Below are positions 21,991 to 33,935 of a DNA stretch of 64,000 bases, one piece after another. How positions within the stretch are numbered: position 1 is the first letter of the stretch; each line of letters opens with the position of its first letter. This DNA comes from Adiantum capillus-veneris (lineage: Eukaryota; Streptophyta; Polypodiopsida; Polypodiales; Pteridaceae), in the NCBI GenBank assembly GCA_014529385.2, contig CM043967.1, positions 128,437,182-128,501,181 of the forward strand, read 5' to 3'. The notes under the pieces are model-generated. The model had not been told where the DNA came from. It searched no databases and was given only the letters and a program-made list of their open reading frames with translations. A program made the position numbers and the translations under genes.

Positions 21991-23700
21991 TATTTTATTC
22001 AATCATTAGGCAGAACCTTTGCAGATTCCGTTCTGATGCACGACTCACCTTTGTCCATGCTAAGCAAAAACTCCAAGGCTTCAAGCAGGGTTTGAACTCA
22101 AACAGTCGAAAGTTCAAATCGACTCTCGCTGAGATAACCAGCTCGCCCACCCACTTCGGATGACTGCTGTGTGCCCATTTTCTTACAAAAATAATTGTGT
22201 TGGCTAAAACGTTCCCTTCTTCTAAAAATAATCGTGTTGGCTAAAAAGTACCCGATCATTATTGATCGGGTAGTTGTGTTGGGTATTGAAATAAAGGGAG
22301 GTAATCTTCTTCAATTTCACGTAAGTGAATTTGTTGATCATTACCTTGCTATATAGCTATTCAAGTAAATATTGCTTCTTAATCTCAATGTCTTAAGGTG
22401 GAAAAGGTACTATGGAGATACTTGTTGATAGTGGTCACTTTTCTCATCAAACAAATGCACATCTTGCTTCATTGTTGGCCAAAACACTCCAGACTAGTAG
22501 CAAAACTGAATAAAGACACCCAGAAAAATGTAAATTTCAATAGTGTTCAAACGTTTTTAAACTTACCTAACCGAATTTCAGAATGTCCATGAGTGCTTTG
22601 AGACCTTTCCTCGCACCATACACATCTAGTAACATCGGTCTTTTCAAAAGGAATAGAATTATACATAACTACCGGACAAGTGTTAATGCACTCTGGCATT
22701 CGACGATCGTGAAAGCATGCAAGTCTTCCATTATCTACATCCAAATGGCCTTTACTTGGGAGAACGTGCTAATTTTCTTTGCCATTGAGACTCATTAAAG
22801 CTTCCCCTTCCTTGAAAGTAAGGACATTCCACATTGTTGCATCTCAAATCCCTTTCACATTGGCTAAAACAAACAATGCCATTAAATATATCATTGATGC
22901 AAGTAACATGCTCCCATCAAATCCGTGCTCCATACCTTATATAGCAGAGTTGTCTTTTTGAGGAGGAAGTTGAAAGGCAGCATACCTATTATAGAAAACA
23001 AGCATTTCCAAAACCTTAGTCACATTTGCAATAGATGAAAGTGCAATATATGGATTTGTTTGCAAAGGAAGAAATGAATAACATCGAGTACACATGCATG
23101 CAATGCCATCTTCAACTATGGTTGGAGATTCTTTTGAGCCGACAAATGAAGGTGATGGTCGATCATTGCAAAGCACCTTGTAAAATTGTGAATATTCATG
23201 ATCCAACAGGTAAAACAACTCATTTGTATCATTGCATGCAGGTTCAAGCTTTCAATGTAAGTGGACGTAAAGAGAAGTTTTCATTATCCACTTTGAAATG
23301 CTCTTTCAAAGCTTCAATAGTCATAGTGTGATATTGATTTTCAAACATCAGAATAAGCTTCTGCTTACAGAGAGGACCAAAGATAGTGATATGATGTCTC
23401 ATTGCACATGTTGAACAACAATCATCCTAGGGTAAACGAGCCAGTTTAGTGAAGTCTACATTGAGTAAGACATTGCGCACAGTTTGCTGAATCATTTCAA
23501 GCTTGGAGGGGCTCAATCAAAAGACCTACGCAGGAGGTATTTACAACAAAAGTTTCATCATGATCTACTGTTGGACGACGAAGATCAAGCAGGTTTTTTG
23601 CATTCCTATGTAACAAAAAATGTGAGAGAGTGCGACAACCTCCAAGGGGGAGTTTAGAGACAAATGCACCAACAAAGATACACATGATCTGATTACCAAG
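21991..23700. other. Unrecognised region
   Basis: Short minus-strand frames exist (for example 22937-23218, 93 codons with several Cys), but I could not match them to a family and their neighbours carry many stops. A duplicated GTGTTGGCTAAAA phrase occurs at about 22197 and 22235, with a 10-bp-stem hairpin at 22249-22272. Confidence 0.4.
22249..22272. repeat. 10-bp inverted repeat, 4-nt loop
   Basis: TACCCGATCA, loop TTAT, then TGATCGGGTA. It lies next to the duplicated GTGTTGGCTAAAA phrase. Confidence 0.8.
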
Positions 23701-25105
23701 ATCTCATTGTAGTTGAGATAACCACAAAATCACCCGCCTCAGGCTATCACTTAACTAGAGCATTTATATTATATATTTTAGGGGTAGGACGGTCATAAAG
23801 AGGGGCCCGCCTTTTAATTGGTGCCTCTAGCCTAGAGCGTAATAGAGTACACTTTTTGCAAACCATAATCACTTGGAAAAGACAAACCAACAATGTTTTC
23901 TTATACATGCCCAAACTTAGAGCAAAGTCGAGAGGTGAAAAGGCCCAAACTTAGGGCAAAAATTTTCCAAGAGGAGTGTTTTTTTTTCGTGATGTGTGAA
24001 TCGACAACACCTCTCTCTACCCTTTCTCAACGTTCAATTTGCCTCTTCAATTTTATTAAACTACACCTCCATGCTAAATTTTCCTCCTCAACCCATTCTC
24101 TTGGCGTTCAACTTTCCTCTTCATTTTTATTAAACTACGCTCAATTTTCCAACTCAACCTCGTTCTCTGAGCTTATTATCATTAATTAAAACCTTGATGT
24201 CTCAACCAATATTAGAAAAACCCGGGGTTTAGTGTATTTTAGCGAGTTGAAATTGTAAAATCTTGGTTAGATTTTGAGCTTGCCTTTAGGAAAACCAAGA
24301 AATCTTTGCAGATATTAGTGTAGTTATTGGCAAAAACTTCAAATTTTGACAAGAATATTTCAAGTTTGCCCATATTTTCATCGGTTAGGGAAAATGTATT
24401 TCTCTAGCCCGAGTCTGAACCTCTTTGAGGTCTCAACTTATTATAATGGCAACCTCTTGAATGTCTCTTATTCTATCTTGTGTGGAAAACTAGGGCCCAC
24501 CATTTTGGTCATATTTTGGCACACAAATTTTCAAAAATTATATAAAAATTATAAGAAAAAACTTCAGCTCACTGGCTATATTTCTCATGTTTTGAGATTT
24601 TCCAAATTCCAATTTAAACAAGCTATCAAAACTCCCAAAAAAATGTGTACCTTTGCTGCCATAAATTTTTGGTGGTCCCATCTTTGTTGACACTTTCTTT
24701 ATGCATCCCAAAATTCTTCACTTATGTGGGAGAGTACCTTAAAGAGACTTGAATTTCCTCATGAAAATACAAGTGAAGTGCCCTTTGTTAATATTTTAAC
24801 GACTTAGCCCAATAATGCAAGTATTAAAAACTAGAAGGGTGGAATATTAATATTACATAGTGAAATAAAATATGGTAGAGGTCATAAAAAAGTTATAATA
24901 AAATAGAAGTAGATGGATCAAATATTAATGCTAATAAATGTTTTTCTTTTACATGAATGTAAAGACTATAGTGTAGAAATAGACTTAGTTGAAGATAAAT
25001 GGTAAACATGAAAAAAAATCCAGGTGAGGTTCTCGCGCAAAGGAGAGATGGAACAAAAATTTGGAAAACGGCCCTCATTAGTCCTCTCAGTAAAGCTAGA
25101 GGCAT
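23701..25105. other. AT-rich spacer with possible old LTR remnant
   Basis: No gene was recognised. Around 24487-24720 phrases such as GGGCCCACCATTTTGG, CTTCAGCTCACTGGCTA and ATGCATCC recall the U3 of the Tat-lineage LTRs (compare 29940-30030 and 52620-52860 reverse complement). The similarity is weak and could be coincidence. Confidence 0.3.
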
Positions 25106-26520
25106 TTACGCCTCTACTTCCATAATTGAGTTGATTGAATAGTAGAGGAGACGATATCTAGTTGCCTTTTGAACTAGAGATTGCATTTGGCCATTAGTGA
25201 GATCTCTGGGACATTCACTTGTTTTCAAGAAAAGAAATGCGTCCTGACAAGGCTCCCTAGCTAGAGCATCAATGATCAACAACTCAAATTGTCTTTGAGT
25301 GAATGGGAAGCCCAAAATATTGTGCCAATATCCTCTAGGATCATAGGTAAAGGATAGGATAGTCACCTGAAATGTCCTAATAATAATACTTCTTGATTCA
25401 TGCCAAAAAGGATAGGATTTGTAGCCACAATAAGTGAAGGATAATTGAGTACTTTAGCTCCTTCCAAGACAATACTTAGAATCATGATCCCAAGATTCTA
25501 CGAGAGTCCTCCATCTATGGCTTCCTTGTTGATGTGGAAAGTCCCAATTTTCTTCAGAACCTAGCTTACCGCTATTACCAAAGCAAGCAAAAGGGTCACT
25601 ATCCTCTTGGGTGTTGTGAAAAAGGTCCATTTCCTTTCCTCACATTGGTAATAAGACACCAACCTTGTAGCTCAAAGACAAGCTTGATACATGTTGTACC
25701 AAAGTGCATAGCATACACAAAAGATAGGGTGCAATCCACTGGTTGAAAAAAAACTCATCTTGACTATATGCATGCAAGATCGTACTCCAATCTTTCTCAT
25801 ACTGGCATTCATTCTTTGTGATTCTTATGAAAACCGCTTGTGCTAAGGTTTCTTTAAATATTCTTTTAAAGCATCAAACGTAGTACAATCAAACACAATC
25901 TCTACATATAGGTTGCCAAACCTAGATCTCCAATAAGTTGCCACTGCATACACTTGCTTAAGAATCTCCTTAGGGTGGACTCCAAAATACCACTCCTTGG
26001 TAACAACCATTCGAGTTTGGTCTACAATTGCTTCCTCTAATTGGTGTTGTGCCAAAGACTTCATGCTTCCTTCTTGCAACTATATATCTGATGGATCCAC
26101 CTTGTTGCGATGAGTGAGAATGAGACCCATTATTTCAAGAGAGTTGTCACTATCATTTTTTGCCGTAGATTCCTCCTGTGATTTTGTAGTAGAATTTCTA
26201 GGGAGCTCATCCATAGTAGTCCCTAGTTCCATCTCTTGGTGCTTAGTACCATCCTTAATGTTGCATAGAATCTCCTTGCCCTTTCTACCTTGCATCTTAA
26301 GAATTTCTGTATTCAAAGCTTGCTTTGCTCTCATGGACATGAGCCATGGAATTTTTAAGATAGTTGGGTAGCTCTCCCCCGTAGAAATCTTCAATCCGTG
26401 CATAGAAACATCACTCACAAGATCACAAGATTCTATAGACTCACCAATCATGAAATTTGAAATGCTAATTTTTTGTCGTGGCTTAGACTTCCTCTTGATT
26501 GACTCCTTTTTAGCCTTCAT
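25106..26520 (-). pseudogene. Gypsy pol remnant (protease end and pre-integrase linker)
   Basis: On the minus strand 26080-26520 contains the C-terminal part of a retropepsin region (ESYPTILKIPWLMSMRAKQAL; the usual form is an ILGRPWL-type motif) followed by an acidic linker. 25106-25366 contains AREPCQDAFLFLKTSECP and LTNGQMQSLVQKATRYRLL, the linker before the integrase zinc finger. RT and RNase H between them are missing or unreadable (25367-26079 is short broken frames). This looks like an internally deleted, old element; it is a different family from those above. Confidence 0.55.
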
Positions 26521-27139
26521 CTTGTCTCACCTTTGTAAAGATTACTCATGTCTAGAGTGATAAAATCCAATGGCGTCTACATATTCTACCTTGATCTTAC
26601 CTCTTGCCACTCCGTTGATGGGTTTCTCTATTGGGAGGCATTGTAGCAACGATCTAATCGCAAGCCACACAAAATTATCAAATCCATGGATCAATAAACC
26701 GGCTAGGGCATGGAAGCATGAGCATCGGATGAATAGAAGGGTGTAAGCATGTTAACTTGTCATGCTTTTTGTGCTAGTTATCATGTGGCAACAAGCATAT
26801 CTTGTAAGCATAATGAGAGTGTAACTTTTCAAACGTGTGGGAATCCATCAAATATTTCAAAATAGGGAGACCACCCTGAATCCACTTTCCTGACCATTTA
26901 TGCAGTGTTACTCTGAGGGGAGTGGGGCAGTCAAAATGCGTGGAGAGAAGCGGAGTGGGGCAGTCAACATGCATGGAGAGAAGCGGGGCACAGGGCCAGA
27001 GGTAACAGAGAACCAAAAACAAAGTCGAAGGCTAAACTTTTTGCTGCTTCTTCTCCACCCCGAAAAAGGGTAAAGCTCTCTGATTCACTAGCATCCCCAA
27101 CGGCAAAGACCTTGCATACAAAGGGGAAGGATGACTCAG

Positions 27140-27184
<45 letters not shown>

Positions 27185-27331
27185 CTCATTATGATTTGCG
27201 AGGATAGTTGCTGGTGCTGTCTTGGCTGGAGAGTTGTCCCTTGATGTCGGCTTTAGAAGTAGGCCATCTTGTGAATAGTTACTTGAAATACAATCGCTCA
27301 AGTCGAAGTCTGGCTCACAAAACACAAACCA
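26521..27331. other. Spacer
   Basis: No gene was recognised. A duplicated phrase (GGAGTGGGGCAGTCAA, about 26918 and 26951) and a CT microsatellite are present. Confidence 0.5.
27142..27182. repeat. (CT)n microsatellite
   Basis: Uninterrupted CT run of about 20 units. Confidence 0.95.
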
Positions 27332-27471
27332 ATGTTTGATTTGAACCTTGAAATTGGAAGGAAGTGCCTAATACTTCACTTTCCTACTGTTAACACACTC
27401 CTCGCTACATTATTTTTTACCTACCAACAAATAGAAAAATCTGCTAATCTTGTGACATTGGGGGTGTGCAG

Positions 27472-28830
27472 GCCGATGGAAAGCTCCAAAGTTTACATTC
27501 CCAGTACAGATCAAGTTCTGTATTACAGCAGAAGATTTCAATGATGTTCATGGCCTCTCCCTGGCTGGTGCCAACCCCAAACTAGTTAGGTGGGATCAGA
27601 TCAGTGATGTGGAGTGGTTCAGTGTTTTTAGAGAGTCAAAGAATTGTAGTCACTATCGCATTAAATGCAGTTGTTTGCGTACTGATATGTTAGACCAGGT
27701 GATGCAGTTGCATTACAAGGTGTACCAGAAGCCCCCAACAAACATGGAGATCAACTCTGCATTCGCCAAGCGGTTTGTAAAAGAATTCAGCCCGACGGCA
27801 ATTGCAAGTAGCTCAGCCATGCAATTTTCGCTGTCCAGCATTTGCAGGACCTCCGAGAGAAAGGGTACTACGAGGCCCATGTCGAAAAGTGGAGGATACG
27901 CAATGTATGTCAAAACATCAAGGAGGCGCAAGTTGAAATGAAGGAGGATACCAAGGAGACACCCATCTCTCGCCACAACACTCACTAGTAGGCTGAAAGC
28001 CTGTCATTTTTTGGCGTTGAGAATTTGCAGCACATAAAGGCTGCCTCTGAAATTCCCAACAAACAACTGCAAGATGCTAAAGAACATCTTCTAACTGCAA
28101 AATCAGAGTTTGAAGGTGCGAGGGTTGTCCAAGCAAAAAATGCTAGGGTCACCCCAATTGTGCTTTCTATGAGACAAAAGCTTCACGACGCTGAAAATGA
28201 ATTACAGAGGTTACTACAGAGCGACAGTGTGGATGCAAAGAGGGAAATAGAGTGTAGAGTAAAAATAGAGACATTGGAAGGTTTGGCATTTCCTGACAGT
28301 GAGGACACTCTTGCTGCTAGTGACTCAACTTGTCAGCATGTAAGTGTGTGACTTTTATGCTTCCACCGTATGATTGGAATATGTGCACAACAAACCTATG
28401 TACTTACCATGCTCCTCTTTTTTTTGGTGTGCAGACTAATGTGGAGGTTATGGAAGCTAAAGTGAATGCATGTGAAGGTCAACTGCAACTCCTAATGCAC
28501 ATGAGCAAGATGCTACAAGGCTCCTCCATTCCCACTGCCCTGTGTAATATGGCTATGGGCACATTTATAGAAAGTATAGAAGGGGTATGCGATGGGATGA
28601 TGATCAACCCGTGCAGTGGCTGCAGTTTGCCACTTGAAGTAAAGGGAACCAATGCCACGGTCAAGATGCCCTGTGGGCATAGCTACCACTTTCTCTGCTT
28701 TGCCATTGCATGCTCCTTGTTGACAAAATGTAGAGCTGTGACCTGGCAACAAAGGATACCACAAGAATGGTGTTGGAAACCCATAGGGCAAAGACATCCA
28801 ATCACACCAACAACTGGTAAGATTGTATAG
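27472..28830 (+). pseudogene. Plant gene fragment with introns and a RING-like Cys/His cluster
   Basis: A splice acceptor GTGTGCAG precedes 27472. A frame then runs GRWKAPKFTFPVQIKF, ITAEDFNDVHG, RIKCSCLRTDMLDQVM to about 27820, where a frameshift occurs. A second open stretch (28025-28339) is rich in K/E/Q with heptad-like spacing, suggesting a coiled coil. A 95-nt phase-0 intron (28340-28434, GTAAGT...TGCAG) joins it to 28435-28830. That last exon holds MINPCSGCSLPLEV and MPCGHSYHFLCF, that is C-x2-C...C-x-H-x2-H-x2-C, a RING-type half cluster; the last Cys pair is not evident. No transposon domain was recognised. It is either a decayed native gene cut by copy B or a captured fragment. The product is unknown. 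Confidence 0.55.
28340..28434 (+). other. Intron in the gene fragment
   Basis: Starts GTAAGTGTG and ends TTTTTTTTGGTGTGCAG, with a T-rich 3' end. Removing it joins two open stretches in the same phase, which supports a real intron. Confidence 0.7.
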
Positions 28831-28880
28831 GGTGTGCTAAATAGCATACCCAGTGTGTTTATTAGAATATTGAGTGTGTT

Positions 28881-29022
28881 AATTGGATAGCACACTTGGG
28901 ACAAACCGGAGGACACTTCTCGGTTGATAAAATGGCAAAGCTAGTGCTACACTCAGGCATATGGTGGCCGACCCTGTTCATGGATGCAACCACATATGTC
29001 AAACGACGCGATGAATGTCAAC
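28881..29022 (+). pseudogene. Second H2C2 module of integrase, copy B (partial)
   Basis: Encodes LGQTGGHFSVDKMAKL through YVKRRDECQR, with only the distal part of the finger. The first zinc Cys is Arg (CGC at 29007-29009) and the second Cys is at 29016-29018, exactly as in A and C. Confidence 0.85.
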
Positions 29023-29026
29023 GCAC

Positions 29027-31613
29027 TGATAGCCATTTTTCGGCTCTTCGTAATTGCCATAGTGAGTTAACCCACCCTACTAAAATCATCCAAACACTGT
29101 GGCTATCCCTACCATTTCACTGTATATAGGTGTGTGTGAGTTAGGGGACTTTTCCCATATCTTCTTAAAAACCCTTAATTAGCTAGTCACTGGGCTAGTT
29201 GAGCCAAAAAAAATAAAAAATATAAGTATAGTATGGCCCATTTGTGTGTAAATATTTCATTGTATATAGGGCCTAAATAAAAGGATTTTTCATAATTATT
29301 TTGGTATTTATTTAAATATTTCTACCTATGGTGTGTTATTTATGCTATGTACATTGACTCACCATTAACATATTTTTTCTTACCATTTTGCATACTCTTT
29401 ATTCCATATAAAAATAATTTCATGCAAGCTTCTCTTATTTTTGGTGTAACTCCATCCTAACAAAAATCCAAAAAAACTAGTTCTATTTATGTGTATATTT
29501 TTTCACTATTGTGATTTTTTCCTTCCTACCTCTATTCTTTATTACTCTCATAAATTAGACCACAAAAAATATTCATCTTTTTATGGTAGACTTATAATGA
29601 GAGAGATTTATTTTGACACCTTTATATTTTTTCCATCTATATTATTTATATTTGATATGTACATATTTTTTTAGACCCCTCAATATTTGATTTTTTAGTT
29701 GTATTATTCATTTATATCATGATCTCAACAATATCTTCAATTATAGACCTACCAAATAAGGTCAAGGGTATGTGGAATGCATGCATGCACCATGGGGAGC
29801 TCACTCTTGGAGGTATTCAAAAGAATCATTCAAAGAAGGATCTCACAAGGACTTTGTGCAGTGGAAAAAACAGTCGATTTTGCTGAATTTTTAAAGATCA
29901 CATGCTCCCCGAATTTGAAAAGGTGATACAAACAAAAGTTGTAGCTCGTGAGCTGAACTTTCACCTAAATTTTGTTCATATTTTTTTGAGCTACGAGCTG
30001 TGAGCTATGATTTTATTGGTGGACCCCAGTTTGCCCATGCTATGCAGCCACACTCCCTCTTCCACTTTATCATTTTCCTCTTTCACACACACTCCTCCTC
30101 TCCTTCCCACTCCCAACCTGCAACTCCCATGTACTAATTCACCCTCTTCACCATTGCCACATCTCTCACACTCCATAGCCTTCATCCTCCATTTCTTACA
30201 CCCTATGTGTCCCCCTTTCTCTCTACATATCTGTCCATATTACCATACTCTCTTCAACTTTGTAAAGAACTTCAAAAACTCAACAAAAATCCAAAGATAA
30301 CCTCTGCAAATGAAAGCTTTATCATGAATTTTCCAAGGTTTGAAGATAACATAGCTTCATCGACACGCGTTACTTCGCCATGCTGACCGCTTCTTCTACC
30401 GATGCTGTAAAGAGGTGAATGTCAACTTCTCCAAGCTTCAACCTTGCTTTACAAGCTTATCCCTTCTCTAACTTTTCTCATCATATATATCACCATTTGG
30501 TGAATGATTTTGTAAATATTTTTTAGTGATAATTACTAACTACTAACCACTAACCTTATTGTAAAATACACCCTCTACTAGAGTAGGCCCTCCCAAATTA
30601 TTCACTCAATCCCTCTCCTTTCATCCTCAATAATTATCTTCCCTTGAGCCCACATCCATGTGACTCAAAGGACAAGAGAGACCCACCCTCATTAAAAAAA
30701 TAAAAATATGTATAATGTTTTACTCCTTCAAATAAACTTGATTAGGCCTAATCCAAATCGGGGCTTCTAAAACCTATAAATAGATCCCTTCTCTCCCTTG
30801 TAAATCAACACATGATCACACTACACCACACCATTCTCAACACATAACACACCACTCTTCAAGCCTAGTTGTGTAGAGTGTGTGCATTGTGAGTGCTCTA
30901 TTCCATCATTACACATAGGTGCATGGAGAAGCTTGAAGTTAGTTATGCCATCTAGAGGAGTGGACTGTATGCCATACTCTTCACCACACTTGTAGCCTAC
31001 TCTTGTGCATAAATAAGATTTATAGTTTTGGGTGCAATTGTATGCTGCAACTACGACTCTTCTCTCCAAATTGACTTGATAAGTTGGCTCATCAGGTGGT
31101 TGAAGGTATATTGTCCTTGAAGTTTGTTGTGCCATTTCATGCTTGGTGGTTTGAGGACTTGTTGAATTGTTTGCCTAAAAGGTCAATTGTAAGAGGGTGC
31201 TCGATGAGAGGGCTCCCGTGACCCTAAGACAATTTGTGTATTGGCAACAAGGTCAAGTTTTGTGTTGTCTCTCTATTTCTCATCAAGCTTTGTGTGCATC
31301 TAGTCTTTAAGGCTAAGACTGAGTTGCTCAAGTTGATTTGTGCTCTTTACCTCTCTCTAGCGTGGTGAATGTTTGTGTTTGGTGTGTGTGGCTATCTTGC
31401 ATTCCCCTCTCTTTGTGCGTTTGAGTACAAGGAGATATCACGTGCGTCCTAGTTCGCATCTACAACTAGGTGGTGCCCCTTTTCTTGTTTGGTTTCTGGC
31501 TGTGGCTCATTGTTGTCTCTGATTGTGCTTGCCCCCACCCCAATTGAGCAGCACGGGAGCCTCGAAGGGTGTTTAGAGGCCGCTCTTCTTGTTGCTCGCC
31601 TAGGACCGCCTCA
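29027..31613 (+). mobile_element. Solo LTR inside copy B
   Basis: 2587 bp from TGATAGCC to CCGCCTCA, flanked by GCAC at 29023-29026 and 31614-31617. Same insertion point, duplication and orientation as in copies A and C. The TATA box CCTATAAATAG is at 30774-30784. The antisense 104-codon frame (30821-31135) is unchanged. Confidence 0.92.
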
Positions 31614-31617
31614 GCAC

Positions 31618-32346
31618 AAAACCACCCCTGAGGAGAGATGAAATGCCACTGAGGCCGATGATGGGAGTACATGATTTTTCCAAATGGGGCATTGACTTCA
31701 TTGGTCCCATTAACCCTCAAGGATACAAGACACACGCACAATACATCATCGTAGCAACAGATTACATGACGAAGTTGGTGGAAGCAAAGCAACCCAAAAA
31801 AATGATGCAAGGACTACAACTCAGTTCCTTTTTAAAAATATCTTTACGTGGTATGGACTACCAATCAAAATAGTAAGCTATAGAGGAACACACTTTGTGA
31901 ACAACGTCATTGAGACGCTCCTTGACAAATTCATGGTGGTCCATCGAAAGTCATCACCATATCATCCCGCAAGCCAACGGACAGGCAGAGAGTACAAACA
32001 AATCCTATGCACAATGCTCACCAAAATAGTCAGTGACTCAAGAAATGATTGGGATCAAAAGGTACACACTACCTTATGGGCTTACCGCCTAACTTTTAAA
32101 ACCTCCATTGGAATAACTCCCTTTAACCTGGTATTCAAAATTAATGTGATACTACCATTGGAATTCCTAGTCAAATCCCTTAGAGTGGCAACACAATTAG
32201 GATGGATGGGCCATGAGCTATCGGAGAGACTAGACACCCTAGAACAACTCTATGAAACTAAACTTAAAGCGATAGCTCGGATATATGCTCAGAAAAAGAA
32301 AATGAAATCTTTTTATGATCAACACGTGATTGGTAAGGAGTTCTAG
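31618..32346 (+). pseudogene. Family-1 integrase catalytic core, copy B
   Basis: Carries KWGIDFIGP (first Asp), YIIVATDYMTKLVEAK, then IVSYRGTHFVNNVI, in which the central catalytic Asp is Tyr (TAT, 31879-31881). The region with the third acid reads as broken here: an indel turns the HIIPQANGQAEST segment of copy A into a shifted SQRTGREYKQ. It then continues with TTLWAYRLTFKTSIGITPF and FYDQHVIGKEF. A stop follows at 32344-32346. Confidence 0.85.
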
Positions 32347-33125
32347 ATAGGGGATTACATTCTCATGTACCCTGAAACAACACTCCAAAAAACTCAAAAA
32401 GCGAGGAATGGGGCCTTTTGTGATCCATGATATATCGCAAAGTGGTGCCATTAAGGCTTGCAACATTGGCAGGAGAGGCGATGCCTAATTGGACGAGTGG
32501 TTGTTGCACGTTAAAGAAATATCTTTTTCCGCTGACACCAGACGAGCTCGCAACACTCCATGCTTCAGCTCAACGGAGATGTCAAGCACAAGACATTCGG
32601 GAACAAGCACAGCAGGAGGCCAAACTCAGAATATTGAACCAAAGGAAAAAAGCAAACTTCCAGAGGAAAGAACAACAGGATGTGGCTGTTCAGGATGCTC
32701 CGATAGCATCCATACAAACGACAACTACATGGTTAGGAGGGATGGATCTACGCATTCAGTTACAACTTATCAACGACGGCACCAAAAGAGCGTTAGTGGA
32801 CACAGGGGCCAAGGCTAATGTGGTTAACTACTCCACTTTTAGAAAAATCACACAGGAACCTCTAATGCCCAACACTATGGGGTTCAAGGTCGCAAACAGA
32901 GGTACTATGGACAGTCTAGGCCACATAAACTTGCAAATAAAAATTGATGGAACGATTTATCCACATCAATCTCATGTGGTCGAAAATCATCATCTAAACG
33001 AAGCAGTTATTCTGGGAGTTTGTGGATGCGCACTTATCAAGCCACATCAAACTGGCAAGACAACACTTTACGCATCGAACATAAGGCCAATCTTTAGCCA
33101 CACCATTCGTACAAACGGACTATGA
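32347..33125 (+). pseudogene. GPY module, Q-rich linker and C-terminal retropepsin, copy B (best preserved)
   Basis: The GPY/F module (GPFVIHDISQSGAIKLATL; read across frames at 32400-32460) ends in LKKYLFPLTPDEL. Next is a Q/R/K-rich probable helix (ASAQRRCQAQDIREQAQQ, ILNQRKKANFQRKEQQ). The protease domain has ALVDTGAKANVVNYS with Asp at 32799-32801, a central glycine-containing strand region (GHINLQIKIDGTIY) and the closing AVILGVCG with ILG at 33009-33017, 70 residues after DTG. That spacing and the DTGA/ILG pair fit a complete retropepsin. Its placement downstream of integrase is atypical for Ty3/gypsy (normally PR-RT-RH-IN). The open stretch 32427-33125 has no break inside the protease. 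Activity is not shown. Confidence 0.8.
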
Positions 33126-33737
33126 ATGGGAACCTCTACCTTCTCTACATGCGGCAGCTCAACGATCATCCACCAGCATGGTCGCAAAAATATGGGTTAA
33201 TAAATCAATCATGGAAACCAACCCTAGGCAGTTGTGGATACCTAAACACCAAATCAATACACGTAAACCTACATTGCCCACCGCTGTTGTCATGAATTGC
33301 CCACCGCTGTTGTCAAACGGCCTAAACCGAAGGACCACTCTCTTTGACATCCAACCACACTCAAATGGGTATGGCAACCAAAACAACATCGCCTTCACGA
33401 TGCCTCTCATAGTGGATCCATACCTAAGAAATTTCGATGGCAACCCAAAAAATTCCAACAATCGACCCCATCGGTAGCGTAAAAACTCTTGCAGGTCACA
33501 GTCAAACATAGAGCACGCCTTCTACAACTACTATTGTTCGGACCATGCAGCTTCCAAGGAACCTCGCCACCATTAGCCACTGAGCATATTTTTCAACACC
33601 TATCTCTTGCACAACAATTTGTTTTACCATGCATATCCTCCATGAGCATCAAAGAGCCACACTATACGGCTATGGATAGACACGTGCTTTATTCCCATGC
33701 ACTCTGACACATGCTGGTCGCGGACGACTCACTCTAG
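33126..33737 (+). pseudogene. C-terminal tail of family-1 pol, copy B
   Basis: Continues from the protease toward the polypurine tract, in several frames, including IWVNKSIMETNPRQLWIPK and IVDPYLRNFDGNPKNSNN. It ends LVADDSL with TAG at 33735-33737. A short duplication of about 20 bp around 33278-33311 (CCCACCGCTGTTGTCA twice) is specific to this copy. No recognised domain. Confidence 0.5.
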
Positions 33738-33749
33738 GAAGGGGGGAAA
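33736..33749 (+). other. Polypurine tract of copy B
   Basis: AGGAAGGGGGGAAA directly before the LTR's TGTAG. Confidence 0.85.
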
Positions 33750-33927
33750 TGTAGTTGGAGTACCATTTGTATATACCATTATTATCATCCTACTTCTTTT
33801 CTCTTTGTTTCGTTTCCTTTTCTTCCCCGTTTCTTAAAAAAACACAAGTTTTTCAGAGCCTGACAGACTCTTAGTTGGCATAATCATGAGCCATACCGTC
33901 ACCATCTAATACCGGCATAAGAGTATG

Positions 33928-33935
33928 TATATAAG
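33928..33935 (+). promoter_or_regulatory. Putative TATA box of family-1 LTR
   Basis: TATATAAG about 180 bp into the LTR. It is conserved in copy A and slightly altered in copy C. Confidence 0.5.

Noticed and set aside
22937-23218. 93-codon Cys-containing minus-strand ORF as a small gene
   Set aside because: No recognisable family, no paralogue in the window, and adjacent sequence in the same direction is full of stops.
33489-33707. Tail region of family-1 pol as an env-like gene
   Set aside because: No signal peptide, transmembrane pair or furin-type site is visible, and the sequence continues from pol without its own start or spacing.
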